A stretch of 64,000 nt of DNA, from contig NC_049909.1 of NCBI RefSeq assembly GCF_001411555.2, positions 18,090,623 to 18,154,622 of the forward strand, given 5' to 3'. Origin of the DNA: Juglans regia (lineage: Eukaryota; Streptophyta; Magnoliopsida; Fagales; Juglandaceae). The position numbers were made by a program, and so were the translations under genes. The notes below the pieces were generated by a model that did no database searches, was not told where the DNA came from, and worked only from the letters and a program-made list of their open reading frames with translations. The number at the start of each line of letters is the position of its first letter. The first letter of the stretch is position 1. Below, in pieces: positions 23,691 to 36,194 of this stretch.

Positions 23691-26600
23691 TCAGGGTTCT
23701 GAAGTTGCTTCCATTACCTTGCTTGCCGGTGCTTTATCCTGCCTTTCCACGTAGGCAGAGGGAAACCATCCAGATATGCCGTTGCATTCTCCTTCAGACC
23801 ATCCAGTAGGGGCTACCTGGTGACATTCCGAGTATGAAAGAAAGATATAATGAATGAAAATCCAAGATAAAACCAATTCACTATGAAATGAGCTAATCTT
23901 TTGTTTGTTTTTGAGAAAACCTTGGGAACGATTTGGCTATTAAAGTGAGAAGAGCAGCCCTCCAAAGGCCTGCGCCATGTAAGAGGTTTATTGTGTTTAT
24001 TTTACATCTGCATACACTCAATCAGATAATCCATACATCCCTCCCTCACTCTTCGTTTTCCATGCCTCCCTCACTTCTTCCACTCCATCCTTGAAGAGCG
24101 AAGATCTCAACACACTCATCCCGCACGGCGCACGACCTAGACGGTGGCGGAGCATGACCCATACGGTGACGGAGACCCAGACAGTGACGACGCTTGACCC
24201 GTGCGGTGTATTTCTCATCTCTCTCTCAATAATCTCTCTCTCTGTCTTTGAAATTTCTCAGTTTCGTTTTTTTTTTTTTTTTAATATTTTTTCCTATAGG
24301 ATTTCTCTTCTTAATCTTGTTTCAAGGAGTTCGATTTATCAATTTTCATTATTGACAGGAAGCCCTAATTAATTGTAAATTATTGGTACCTAATGGCACC
24401 TGAAAGTTTTTTGGGGTCTTTTTGGTGCGAAACTGTAAGTTGTCGACTGGGGTGGTGTGAAATCTGTGGCCGATGGTGGTGCTCAATTCGTGTGGGTCAG
24501 GTGGTCTGAAAATTTTCTTGCTTGGTAATGGATGGTTGGCGTCGGAATGAGATGGTGGCGGTGGAACTAAGCTTTGTCTTGGGCGACGGGCTTGGTGGCA
24601 GTGCACTGAGGCGGGCTGGAAGTGCTTGGAGACGAAGACGAAATGAGACCTAAGCTTGGAGAACACGATTTCTGTGACTTGCTTACGGTAATTCTATGTG
24701 GCGAGGCCTAACTAGTTTATTGTGTTTTTGCTTACGTGTCGCCGTGTGAATGGATGGCTGCTCTTCTCACTTTAATAGCCGGACCGCTCCGCAGTGGCTT
24801 TGTTTGTTTTTTCATTTCTGAGAAGTAGATATGCTCACCCTCAGGTTGCTAGAAACCAACCAGATGTGTGTTCACACATTCTTTACGAGCCAATGGGGAT
24901 ATAGATGAGGCAGACAGATTGTTACCCGAATACATTCAAGTGTCAGACACTAGACCAATGCAGAACTTTGATTTCAGTCTATAAACAAGCTTGAGGTGAT
25001 ATTCAATGGAGAAAGGATAATGTATTTATGAGGGTGGTGTAGCGCAAGCAACTCGGGTTACTGGCATGGCAGAAAAATACCTAACATGAATACCAAGCGG
25101 TCTAACCCTGCCCCAATTTATTGAGAGATATATTGTGGAGTGCCAGTGAAAACAACCATATATGAGTCCTGGAAACTGAAGATTTAGTCTCCCCTTCCCC
25201 CTCTTTTGGATGGCTTCCAAACATGTAGCTAGTTGTGACTATGTTCTAATTTACGCCTTTTGTTGTCCTACATAAGTCCATTATTTACTCCGTTAACTAG
25301 GAGGATTTCAGGCAAAAATTGGTCATATATGTTCTTGACTTGTTATACTGCAGGCTAAAAGGGTAATGGACCTTAGGACCCCGTCAAAAACCATGTATAC
25401 CGAATAATCTTTGGCCATAAATTCCACACAAAAAGCATAAATGAGTTTTTTGAAGAAAAAAATGTTAGCTATCAAATGAACAGCCCATATTTTTATTGGC
25501 AACGGAGAGTACCTGGCGAACCACAACATAATCATCCACTGAGAGGCTTAACTCTCCATCTGCTTGAGCATCAAAGGAATGTACAGCCTACAAGATGAAG
25601 GCTAGATTAAAACAAAGCTTGAGATATTAAAAACAACAATGGCAAATTCAGCTGAGAACAGAAAAATCTCAGACATTTGCGAAAATATCTAATGTTAGTA
25701 GAGATGAAATTAGTAATGCGAACATTAGTGGGAAAAATTTTCTGATTGGTAAATAGAATTGGAACAGGGACTAAAATTGTTATGCCAAATTCATTTCTTA
25801 AATACTTACAAGTACTCTTGGGTTACAATTTACATGGATGTTTCACCAAGAAATCTCACGTTTGCAATGCCACGCATATTTAAAAGTGAGATAGAGTTGC
25901 GATTGCTGGCATGTTTCATGTAGAGATCTCATGTTCGCTAACTTGTAAATATGATTGGCATCACAATCCAAGCATAGCCATTACTTAAGAGCAATTAAGA
26001 GGCATAGAAGAAGAACCACCATAGCCTAATGCCAAGTGATTGTGAATCTACAAAGAGTGGAACATTGAAGACGCAAAATATAAACCCAAAAGGAGCAGAT
26101 CAGCATCTGTTCTCTTCTTGCTTTAGAGCAGATCAGCATCTGTGCTCTTCTTGCTTTAACTTTTTAGTATCTGAAAATATTAAATGATCAAGGATTTTGG
26201 GTTTTCTTAAATCTTGATTGGAGCATCTGGAAACAAGAGACAAGATCAAAGGTGCAACAATCACCATTTTCAAGAAGATATGATATACAAATCCAGTATA
26301 GAATCAATAATTTCAAGACCACACCGGGCTCACCAATCAGACTAGTTTAACTGGGAACTAGTCCGACCACTGGTTAGTCATACCATGTAATAACTTCACG
26401 ACCCAAAAAGGGCTACCTGCCGCTACCATAATTGTTTGTACTTTCAATAACTGTATATATAACCCCATTTGATCCAACACATAACCAATGTGGATTCAAT
26501 AGATGCCCATGCAACCCCTTCACCACCCACCTAAGGGTATCATACTATGAACCAAAGTAAAACGCAAAACCCCATCCAACAAACCATCTAACTTGTACCA

Positions 26601-29600
26601 CATCAACAATGGCTGAGGTGAAGTTTCATTTCGGACCACTGATTGACATGGTTTCATGGTCGGTTTATGATGACCAGCATCACCGGGTTAGCTGCCGGAA
26701 TCCAGTGAAAATCAACACTAGTGTTGATGCTCATCCCTAGGTGTGTGGGGGTAGAGTTAAGGTATTTAGTTTTGGTTGTGGGTCAGCAGTTGAGCCAATT
26801 ATAATGGAACATCGGGCTGATATGGGGTTTCAGTGTTGTTTTTGGGGTGTCCAGTGATGGTTTAGGGGCTTTGGTTTTAGATAGAAAGACTTGAAGGGGG
26901 ACTTGTTTATGGTGGCTTAGTGAGCAATGATTGATGGTAGATTATGGCCATGGTGGTCAGTGTTGTTTTCTGCTGTTCTTCACAAAGAGTCCAGTATGTT
27001 TCTCAATCCACTAAATAATGTAATGACTTATTACCCTCATAGTCGATGTGACAGCTGCCTGCTCCCCTTATGTGCAAGTCCAGACATTTAAAAGGATTGG
27101 CAATTTCCTTAATCTCATGCTTCTACTTTCACGTTAGGAAGAAACTAGGGAAGTTCAATTTTTAACAAAGGAAAAATTAAATTCTTTTATTTCTTTTTCT
27201 TTTTACATATCAAACAAAAATTCCTTTATTTCTTGATTTTTATATATCAGAATTTGGTATCAATGGAAGAGCAACGACTTAAGTTGATTGTGGTAACAAA
27301 TAATGGTAAATGTGAGAAACATATTCTATAGCCAAAGGGGATGAAATCCTGTGAGTTCAAAGCTCTTACCTTTGCAATAAAGAACTTTTCATTTTGAATA
27401 ATAGGTCCATGACCACCTGATCCATTTGAATCGATATTTTCACGCACATACCGATGATAAACCTCTCTCTGCATTATCTCTGATGGCAATGAAAACTCTT
27501 TTGGCTGCTTCTCTAGTGTTATCTAACTCCAATAATAACCGTGAAATAAATAGATAGTAAGGGCAACCCTTTGACAAATGACAAAACATAGGATGGCCAT
27601 TGGAAATACTAATGAACAATGTTTATGCAAATGAGTCCAAATCCAGGGTGCTTAGTTACAAACCTCGGCATGTAGCTTCTCTAAAATTTCAAGAGCCTTT
27701 TGATGATAGGTTCTCTCAGCTTCCATCTGAAAAATTATATCTTTTGAAGTTCAAAAGTCAAGTATGACTCTCGATCATGTGCAGGAAATTACTATATAAA
27801 ATAAGCACAATATTAGATAAACAAACATCGCTGGTTAAATAGGCACCATTCCTATTATCACAAATTTTGGATGTCTACAAATATTTTTACTTATAGCTCG
27901 AGAGAACTGGATAGACTGTGCTAGGAATCTATACTTTATAGCAAAATAAATGAAAATTCAACAACTAGTTCTGTTCATGCACAGCAGTAACAAGTACAAT
28001 ACCATGGTAAGAAGCTTCTGGAAAGTTAGTTGTTGCTGCTGAACCTCAACCGACAACAAGGCAGCAGTTGCTTCTTTCCCCAGTGCCATAGTTATAGATT
28101 TTAGTTCAGTCAGTCTTGCTTCTGCAAGTTGAAGCCTCGTAGAACTCTCTACAGAAATAGAGGAATCCCTAGACTTCAATCGACGCCTCAATACTTCAGC
28201 TTCCTGATGAGAATATATACAAGCAGATATTCAATAAACCTCAAAGTTTACACTTAGAAATTATATAAGTGATTACCTGGGATTCAACCTCTTGCCGTAA
28301 TTTTTCATAACGATGTGCCAAGTGGCGAGCATCTTCCAGAGGAGCTCCTCTTATTTGTGCCCGGAGTGGTTCACATACCTAAAGATTCAGTACCTCTTAA
28401 ACAATCAGAAACATAATAATAGAAAATAAAGGGCAAAATTGGACAACGTGCCAGAAATAATTTTTACAACATGGTAGAACATAACCTAAGCTATTCTTTG
28501 TACTTATCATAATATAGTAATGTCTTACAATATGAAGTAGACTGTTCAAGATAGTAAAAAACTCTGGTGAATTACACAACTGAAAAAATGGTAGAGAGAC
28601 GCTTTAAAACCAAAGATGTCAAATTTCAGATGTGAAGGACAACTCACTCTTTCCAATTACTTTCATATACAATGACACATTTGACCATCATATTTGGGAA
28701 CGTTTTTCATTCTACAATTTGGAAGTATTTTTATTCCCTTTGAGAGTCAAATACAGTTCCAAATTGCTAACCAAATGATTCCATATGTCCACATGATATA
28801 TGTATTCTGTTACATTGGTATGTCCTGTCAAATAAATTGCAAGAAATATTTCAATCAATGAGATGGTTCTTGAGAACTATACCTTGTTTAATTACCAAAA
28901 CTATTCATCATAAAAATGAAGTGAAGAATTACCTGATTAACAAAGATCCCAAGCAAAGTCTCCTTTTCCTCCTCCAATGAATAATGTGATGTACCAAAGA
29001 GAAGAGAAGCTCTCACAAGAGGAGAACAAGTGCTTTCACTGCTTTGATTTTCATCTCCATATTTACAACAATCTTGAGCCAACTTCCTTACTAGAATATT
29101 TGGTTTAAATTTTGATGTATCCACCTTGTGAAGGAATAAACATAAGAAAAGAGAACAACTATACTCACCCATCTCCATTTGCTTTGAGCTTATAGAAACA
29201 AAAGCTTCAATTCCACGAAGAATATTCCGCTGAAAATGCTGTGCAACATAATATATTTTAAGACACTCAATTATCATTGATGCATTAGTTTACATTGCAT
29301 CACACGATTCATCCACCCTAATAGGCCAAATAAGTAAATACTGATATGAACAGGCAAAGTCTTATGACTGTACCTTAGCATCTCTCGTAGAATTGTATAG
29401 ATTTTGAAGTTGTTGGTGACACTGAAGTTCAGCTTCATCATCCAAGAAAGCTTCATGACCTAAATGTCCCAATTGTCTCAACACCGCCTGCAATATAATG
29501 ACCATCAGAATCTTAATTTAACAGTAACACACCAAAAAAAGGGATATGCAATATGAGAAGGATACATTATTGAGACATGTAACGTAAACGTGCAATGGTA

Positions 29601-30610
29601 CTTCATGATAACGATAGGAATAATCTAGCCGCTGAAATCCCAATGTCATTTTTGCAAAGTTAAGTGATCAAGGCAATTTTCATTCTATACAAGGAACACA
29701 GCTCAACCACTGTTTTCTTAAAGCCAGATGGCACCATTGGGACTGGTTGTGTGGAAAAAAACTCATCGAACAATGTAACAACTCTACTGCTATGTTATGC
29801 ATCACCAACTAAACCCCCAAAGGGAAAAAACATTGATGGCCAAAGATCCACCGTAATTGAGCAATACAGAGTGGTCAATGCTCAAAATTATAAACCGATG
29901 AAGCTTGACAAGAGAAATGACTCCAGCCGAGTTGCAGGAAATGATTTTTGCATGCCAAAATCACTTTTTTTTTTACTTTTTATGATCATAGAATGCTTGG
30001 GAATAGCTTTTTAAAGGGGCACAAATCATTTTTCCCTCAAATAGGCCAACAAATGAGAAGTCAAACAGCTTTGTCATCACTGAACTTTTGAACTTCGTTC
30101 TTGATCTTCCTTGGAGGGGAATTAGGACCCGGGTGGTACTGAGGGAACAAATAACGATAAAGAATTTTAATTAATTTAGAATGCTCAAGCATTTTGTGAA
30201 GAAATATAAAAAATAAAACTCTGGTTTCACACCCCTGCATTACACTAAAAATTCATTGCCAATGGGGGCATATATTCTGCTTAGTGCACCAAATTCAATA
30301 CCATCTTCTTTGAGAAACTGTCCCGAGTATTTTTTTTTTTTTTTTTCCCGGTTCTACATTGGCATGCAAATTCACTATAGTTTAACACGATCCTTTGAAT
30401 TCATAAAGCAGAAAATCAGAAAAACACGTGGAATTCAGTACAGAAACGCATTTAGCAGAGGCCAGGCCACAATCGAAGAGCAAGAGGAAAAGAAAAAATG
30501 TTAAAAACTGTAAAGAAAGAAAGCAAGGGGAAGAAGCCGAGGATGATGACCTGCTGTTGTTTGGCAACCTGCTCCCTGAGCTTGCTCGCTTGCTTCCGTA
30601 TACTCTCCAT
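23691..30610 (-). CDS. SH3P1: BAR/SH3 domain protein, SH3P1 type
   Basis: Ten exons on the minus strand: 30610-30551, 29487-29374, 29238-29169, 29090-28933, 28378-28277, 28203-28003, 27726-27664, 27522-27370, 25587-25513, 23816-23691. All are GT-AG and in frame, giving 373 aa. The start MESIRKQASKLREQVAKQQQ is the usual SH3P N-terminus. Residues 1 to about 260 form the coiled-coil BAR region (GAPLEDARHLAHRYEKLRQE). A shorter variable linker follows. The C-terminal SH3 domain (about 303-365) has ALYDF-like AVHSFDAQ, GELSLSVDDYV, TGWSEGEC and GWFPSAYVE. Arabidopsis SH3P proteins bind curved membranes and act in clathrin-related traffic, cell-plate formation and autophagy. The linker is shorter than in Arabidopsis SH3P1 (about 439 aa as I recall), but SH3 sequence and the PASK tail fit SH3P1 better than SH3P2/3. 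Introns 8 and 9 are each about 1.7 kb. Confidence 0.94.
23935..24780. mobile_element. 846 bp terminal-inverted-repeat element in SH3P1 intron 9
   Basis: The first 25 bases (23935-23959, beginning ggctattaaagtgagaag) are repeated exactly in inverse at 24756-24780. Just inside, gtttattgtgttt occurs near both ends in direct orientation. The interior is G/C-richer than the intron and has local repeats built on acggtg/gacccg units (24120-24210) and ggtggc units (24530-24600). No transposase is encoded. No exact target duplication is visible (neither 8, 9 nor 3 bp). A non-autonomous Mutator-like or related DNA transposon is likely; class not proven. Confidence 0.6.
26093..26158. repeat. 33-bp tandem duplication in SH3P1 intron 8
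   Basis: Two consecutive 33-base units starting gagcagatcagcatctgt differ at one position (ttctc against tgctc). Purely intronic and probably a recent slippage or duplication. Confidence 0.85.
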
Positions 30611-31540
30611 TATGAATCTATGATTGGAGAAGAGATCAAGCCCTTAATAATTCAGGGGGAGAGGAAGAAACAGTGAGACGAATATGCTGAAAGCGATTGG
30701 GAATTAAAGACTTGCTAAAGAGTGAGTGTGAGAGTGAGAGTGGATAAAAGTGTCGCCTTTCCAGCCTAATGAAAGATAACGATCGGCAACTTACATCACA
30801 TTGACATGGTGTCTCTTTCTGTCCCTTGTCTTTTATTTTTTATTTATTTATATTTTTTTTGGTTCCAACAGAAACGCACGTGAACTCGCCACGAAAGCTA
30901 CATGGTCTCTTCCAGTCTTCCTGCCTTTTTCGGTCTAAAAAAGGGTTTGGCTTTTAGAGGGTCGGGTTATAAATGAATTTTATTAATTAAAGGAAATTCA
31001 TAAATCTAACTGATTTTATTTGATATGTGTTACTTTTAATATAAAATAAATTTAATATAAATTACTCAATTTTTAAATTTATTTTATGAACACTTTTCTC
31101 TTAAAAATTATAGGAAAAAAAAGTTTAGAATACTATTAAAATGTTCTTATAATTATTTGTCCCCCCGAAACATCAGCTTGCACTATTAAAATATTTTATT
31201 GTTAAAATAAATAATTTTCTTTTAGTTTATTGGATTTTTAATTTGGCATAAACTGGTTTTGTCATTTATTCTTCTGCCCATTAATTAAGATCATGATCAG
31301 GCGTTACATGATATTTACATTAATTGAAGCGATCGATTAACATATATATTAAATATTAATTAACCAAAGTGATCTAAAGTAAATTAAATGTAAAACCAAA
31401 GTTAGTACTGCATATATATTAATCCCAACTAATTCCCAACTGCTTCATAACAGAGACAAATTAAAACATCGATCATGATGTTTTTAATTACTGCAAATCC
31501 ATGCATGCATGCAAATACTGATCTCAAGTACTACGTACTA
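30611..31540. other. Upstream region of SH3P1 and 3' flank of the protease gene
   Basis: The part next to 30610 holds the SH3P1 leader (gagtgtgagagtgagag repeats at about 30725-30745) and its promoter. The rest is AT-rich without a recognised gene. 3' UTR of the protease gene probably occupies the last 100-200 bases. Confidence 0.4.
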
Positions 31541-32890
31541 CTAGTGTTTGGTGCAATCAGTTGGGAGGAAGGACAATTCCTTGCCCTCGAGGTCATACCC
31601 AACCAAAAAGTTCATCTGAGCCAAGTTCCCAAAGATGGCCAAACTCTCGGATGGCACCATGGTGAAGCAAACCATATTATAATCCTTTTCATCCATTCTT
31701 GCAAACGTGTTGAAGGGCTGTAACTTCACATCAGCACGGCCAGCAAAATGAGCTATGATAATGGGGACAACAATATCATTGCCCTCGGACTTGAAACAAA
31801 GACTAAATTCATTCCTCGGGTCACTGACACGTTCAGCATCAATTGCTTCCTCCAAGGCCGATACCAAATCTGTATGAAACTCCGGCGGAAGAAAGGTCAG
31901 GGTCGTGCCGGAGTCGATAATAATGTTACCCTCCTCATCATGATCTGCAGCAAAACCCTTGTACGCAAACCTTTTGTTTCCGACACTGATGGCCTCTAGA
32001 GATAGGAAATAGAACGTGTCGGGTTCTTTTGCAACAAGGGGAGTTGAAACTACACCATCCCCGGAAACCACAGCTTTGCTGCCAAAATTAATCTTGCTTG
32101 TGGTGTTTGTATCTGTATAGTTACTGGGAACCAAACAATACGAAAACTTCCCGCCGACGGACTTCTTCAGTTGAGAGACCAGAGAAAGAGAGCCACCTCC
32201 GAGGCCAATGATGCCGGACCCTGCCTCCCCAAATGTACCGTCGTTGTTGTGTCCGCAACCAAGAACAATCTTGGGTATGGAGACCGGACGACCCGAAGTT
32301 GACCCAATTATCAACGTTTCAACAGCAAGATCGCCATTAGTGAACGAATTATCTCCATAAGAATAGCTATACTTGCAGGTGCCATCCCCGCAAGAAGCTC
32401 TCTCTAATGTCTGGCAAGGTCTAGACTTGCATGGGACGTTACGGTACGTTGAGGATTGCTCAGGATCAAAGAGAGAAGCGTTTTGCTTGTAGCATTGTTC
32501 GCATGGCCTGCACTGTGTCCAAGTCAGATCGCTGCCGGTATCAGCTATACCGAGCACCTCTACTGGTGGGGTTCCGATAGAGATCTTCATGAGGTATTCT
32601 CCATCGCTGGCCATGATCTGGGATTGAATGTTTGAGCTGCTGCTCTTGGATTGTGGGGTTGGCTTGAAACGATTGGCACGAGAAACGGAACGACGGAAAG
32701 CATTGTGCAGGCGATCGAAATGGGTGTGAGATGGATTGTAAAAGGGAGACAGCGCGGAATCACGCTGTATGAGATCAACTGTAAAACCAATACCATCGCT
32801 AGCTTCTGTGAATGAAAACACAGAGAGATGGAAGGAATATATTAATGCGAAAGTAGAGAGGAAAGAGTATAATATCAAAGCAGCAGCCAT
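31541..32890 (-). CDS. Aspartic protease, CDR1-like (A1B, nepenthesin type)
   Basis: A single intronless frame of 449 aa. An N-terminal hydrophobic stretch (about 5-27) looks like a signal peptide, followed by a propeptide with the family phrase FTVDLIQRDSALSPFYNPS. Catalytic sites are intact: DTGS at 117-120 and DSGT at 326-329, with flap tyrosine in SYGD (177-180). A cysteine-rich nepenthesin-type insert (CRPCEQCYKQ, PCKSRPCQTL, CGDGTC) follows the first site. Members are secreted or apoplastic endopeptidases; Arabidopsis CDR1 triggers salicylate-dependent resistance through a released peptide. Lack of introns and length (CDR1 is about 437 aa) fit that subgroup. Substrate and a role in defence are inferred only. 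A GTATAAATTC TATA box lies about 75 bp upstream. Confidence 0.94.
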   Translation of the reverse strand: MAAALILYSFLSTFALIYSFHLSVFSFTEASDGIGFTVDLIQRDSALSPFYNPSHTHFDRLHNAFRRSVSRANRFKPTPQSKSSSSNIQSQIMASDGEYLMKISIGTPPVEVLGIADTGSDLTWTQCRPCEQCYKQNASLFDPEQSSTYRNVPCKSRPCQTLERASCGDGTCKYSYSYGDNSFTNGDLAVETLIIGSTSGRPVSIPKIVLGCGHNNDGTFGEAGSGIIGLGGGSLSLVSQLKKSVGGKFSYCLVPSNYTDTNTTSKINFGSKAVVSGDGVVSTPLVAKEPDTFYFLSLEAISVGNKRFAYKGFAADHDEEGNIIIDSGTTLTFLPPEFHTDLVSALEEAIDAERVSDPRNEFSLCFKSEGNDIVVPIIIAHFAGRADVKLQPFNTFARMDEKDYNMVCFTMVPSESLAIFGNLAQMNFLVGYDLEGKELSFLPTDCTKH

Positions 32891-32960
32891 GACTTGAGAC
32901 TATGATGATGACGAAGACCTTGATCAGTGAAGAATGAAGAAAACAATGGCGTTATCGATT

Positions 32961-32970
32961 GAATTTATAC
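32961..32970 (-). promoter_or_regulatory. TATA box of the CDR1-like protease gene
   Basis: On the minus strand this reads GTATAAATTC, 71-80 bases upstream of the start codon. That predicts transcription about 30 bases downstream and a short leader of roughly 45 nt. It is the only good TATA motif close to the gene. Confidence 0.5.
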
Positions 32971-33925
32971 AACTCGAGAAATTAAGAAAGAGTTCAAACC
33001 AAGAGGTGCATGGAAGATCAAAGATCACAGAAGATCATACAGCTAGAATGCATCCAAAAATTCATCCAGGGCCACCATATGCATGCACGTACGTACTTAT
33101 AATCATCTATCAGGGTAGAATTACGAAGATGAGACCCTATCAAACATATTTAATTACATTGAAAAATAAATTTACACGATTCCATTCTGAGATTGGTTGG
33201 TTAATGGCTGCTTAAATCAATTGATCAGTTCCAGAAGTCTAAAAGGACGTACATTTATTAATGTGTGATTTACATTCAAATTAAGTGGCCATACGAAAAG
33301 TCAATAGAAGAGGAAGTGTAATAACCTAAGAATGCAGTCCGGCCTTCGACCTTCCATCGATAAAGAGACCAACGTTATGAAAATTAGTGATTAATTATAA
33401 GTACAAGTAGGAATAAATAACGGAGCATTTTGTTTATGGCGGTAAAAGATTTTACAAAAATAAACTCTCAAATTAATATGACTTAATGATGTAGTACGTC
33501 AAATTATACAATTACTTTTATTATAAAATAAATCTGAAAATAGGTCAATCTATGAATTTTAATTTTATGAAACTTTTTTTTAACTATAGCACTTGTATCG
33601 ACTCAGCCATTCCCGAGAAAATAGAAGTGATGACCATGTTAAAATTGAGTAATATTAGGTTCAAGCCATAAATATAAAAGTCATCTGTAAAACAATGTGT
33701 TTCACTAAGAAATAATAGTTTTTTTTATAATTTTTTAAGATCATGATGTCCACTTTTTTATAAAAATTTATATAAAACTTATCTATTTAGAGCTTGTAAA
33801 AAACATTTCTCGTTAAAATTATGATCGATGTCACTGTAGACATGCTAAGAATCCATTATGTTTTTTCTTCATGTTAGCCTAATGAAATTAGAAAGAAGTA
33901 TCCTAAAAACAAACAAATATATTAT

Positions 33926-34100
33926 TGAGCAATGTTATGTATAGTCGTAAAGTGTACAAGTATCGTGTAGTTGTTTTAAAAAAGAGTGAGATTCATTATT
34001 AAAAAATTAATTTTCTTTTTATGTGAATCACGTATTTATTTATTTTTTTAAAATAAATGTACAGTATTTATATATTTATGATTGTAATTATTATTTTTTA
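33926..34100. mobile_element. MITE-like element of the agtcgtgaagtg family
   Basis: The left part (gagcaatgttatgtatagtcgtaaagtg) and the phrase cattattaaaaaattaattt closely match the copy at 43112-43283, and the right part is a weakened mirror image. A partial copy is at 39535-39615. Boundaries are approximate. Confidence 0.5.
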
Positions 34101-34402
34101 ATAATTTATAACCATAATGATCAGTGTGAGTGTACGTACTATATATATATTGGAACTCGATCCAACAACATTGATCACATTGCCAACAATTTCCAAGAAC
34201 AAAGTACAAAAAGCTTTCTTGCCAATGAAACAAATCTAGGTTTCTAAAAACAATGCTCCAATCGCTTTGAAAATCATCATTCGTCGTTAACCTTATAAAG
34301 GTAAGGTGGCTTACATGAAAGAGGTTTAAATTAGGGCTCAGAAATCCTGTAACACTGAAATTTGAGTAATTAGTTCACTTTATTGAGACGTGTCATGCAT
34401 GT

Positions 34403-34740
34403 CCGGTGAGGTGATGGTTGAGAAATGAGATTAAATGAGAATTTTGTGAATAATAATAAGATGATTTATAAATAGTAATGAGATAATTTAACTTAAATAT
34501 TTTTTAAATTTTGAGAAAAGAGAAAAAAAATTGAATAAAAATATTATAAAATTCAAAATATTTTTAGAATATAATTTTTGTTTTGAGATTTAAAAAAATT
34601 GAATTATTTTTTATTTAAAAACTTGGAAAAGTTGAAACGATTAATTAGTTTAAAAAAGCTGTAATGATTGATTTGAAAGTATTTATATTTAAGTGATATT
34701 TAAAAAAAAATGAGATGAGATGATAATTATTTTCAAACAT
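34403..34740 (+). mobile_element. Longer MITE-family copy
   Basis: Shares with 11050-11431 the opening gagatgaga..gagaattttgtgaataat, the core gagaaaaaaaattgaataaaaatattataaa, and gtttgaaa..gttgtaatgat repeats, ending with gagatgagatgat. Orientation is the same as that copy. Confidence 0.55.
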
Positions 34741-34896
34741 CTCTTGAGTTAATTTGCTCGTTCAACCGGTATGTCTTAAGCCGGCAATCTATAGTGAACT
34801 ACTCCATAAAACTTCGTTTGATTCATGCGTTGCCTATCATGCGTGTCTAGCAAATTATAACAAAATCATGTAATCCTAATTTGCATATATATATTT

Positions 34897-35431
34897 TGGT
34901 GGAGATAAAATATCACAGACTCAAATAAAGGGTCCAGCCCATCAAAGGATCCCCACTAGAAGACAACAGAAGGAGAGAGGAAGAAGAAAGAATGAGGAGA
35001 TAAAGACTGAGGAAGAATGGGATATCAGTAGAAAAAGTTGAAAGAATACGTAAATGAGAGAAGATATGACATAAAGTAAGAGAGAGCAAAGGATAAATGG
35101 GGTTTCTACTAGACGACTAAGGTGACTTCGACTTCTTTTTCAGTTTCTTCAACCTCACGAGAGAGACTCCAACGCTGAGTGCTCTACCAGAAAATAGAGT
35201 TCTAATCTCCATTGTATAGAGAGGATGAGAGACTATTAGAGACTATAAAACAAGTATATTATAGTGGACTCTCTCCTCTCCAAACTCTCGTGGACGTAGA
35301 CCCAATGCCGAACCACGTAAATCTGTGTGTCTTTCTCTATTTATTTTCTTTGCATTTATTTACTCATCACTGACATGGATGTATGCATAGACACTATACA
35401 GCCGCACCAAACCACTGCCGGGGACTCCACA
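34897..35431 (+). mobile_element. Probable solo LTR of a retrotransposon
   Basis: Starts with tggtggagataaaatatcac and contains, about 100-150 bases from its right end, the phrase cgtggacgtagacccaatg then ccgaaccacgtaaat and ctgtgtgtctttctc, which recurs in R-U5 parts of plant Copia LTRs. It is purine-rich on the left and ends near actccaca. No second LTR or internal coding region is present. No target duplication is evident, so edges are uncertain. Confidence 0.5.
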
Positions 35432-36194
35432 TGACACTTATCGAGGCCCAAAACAGATACAACAAGCCGAAAATGAATATTTCTCCCATTCCGGCCTATT
35501 GCGCTATTTTTAGACATTTAGATAATTTATGTATGGATTAGTACTATTAATAAGTTTAAATTCACACGTACGCTTTTATTTATCGAGATTTAGTCAATAT
35601 ATGGTACTATAACAAATTAATAACGATAAAGATAAGCTCAATTATTTATTGATTGATCATTGATTAGGAGTAAAACCCACCATCAGAAAATGAAAAAAAC
35701 GAAATTAACTAAAGAGAATATAATATTTATTATGAACAAGCTATTCGTGCTAATGCACTTTATTCATTACCAAATATTCAAACAAGCATCACACAAAGCA
35801 ACAAACGTAGAGTATTTCACAAAGGAGCTAAACAAAAGGCGCACACATTATTACAACAATTAGCTGAGGATCCTCGCAAACGAGGGCCAAGACGAAGGGG
35901 CTAGAGCCCTCGATCGATCGTAAGATGAAAAGCATCAGACAAAAGGCAATGTCCTTTTATTCAACTAATTTTACTGTAGGGCGTAGACTTTGGATCACAT
36001 CATCCCACGCCCTCCACACCTTTTATTCTTTCTTCTTACTATTATATTACTTTCAAACAATCACGCCCTACTACGTACCTAAAAGTCCAGACACCAAAAG
36101 TGAATGAAACAAGCCACGGCAAGCTAGCAGGGTCGGCATGAAATTAAGACGTACAATTTATATAGTAAGCTAGCTAGGCCACTCCTCCGCCCGC

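Larger units (their letters stand above)
32971..36194. other. Intergenic region with repeats
   Basis: Holds an AT-rich element (about 33445-33600), a MITE (about 33926-34100), a longer MITE-family copy (about 34403-34740), and an LTR-like block (about 34897-35431). No gene is recognised. Short open frames such as 35660-35863 have no family resemblance. The region next to 36195 includes presumed 3' UTR of the NIP5;1 gene. Confidence 0.4.
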
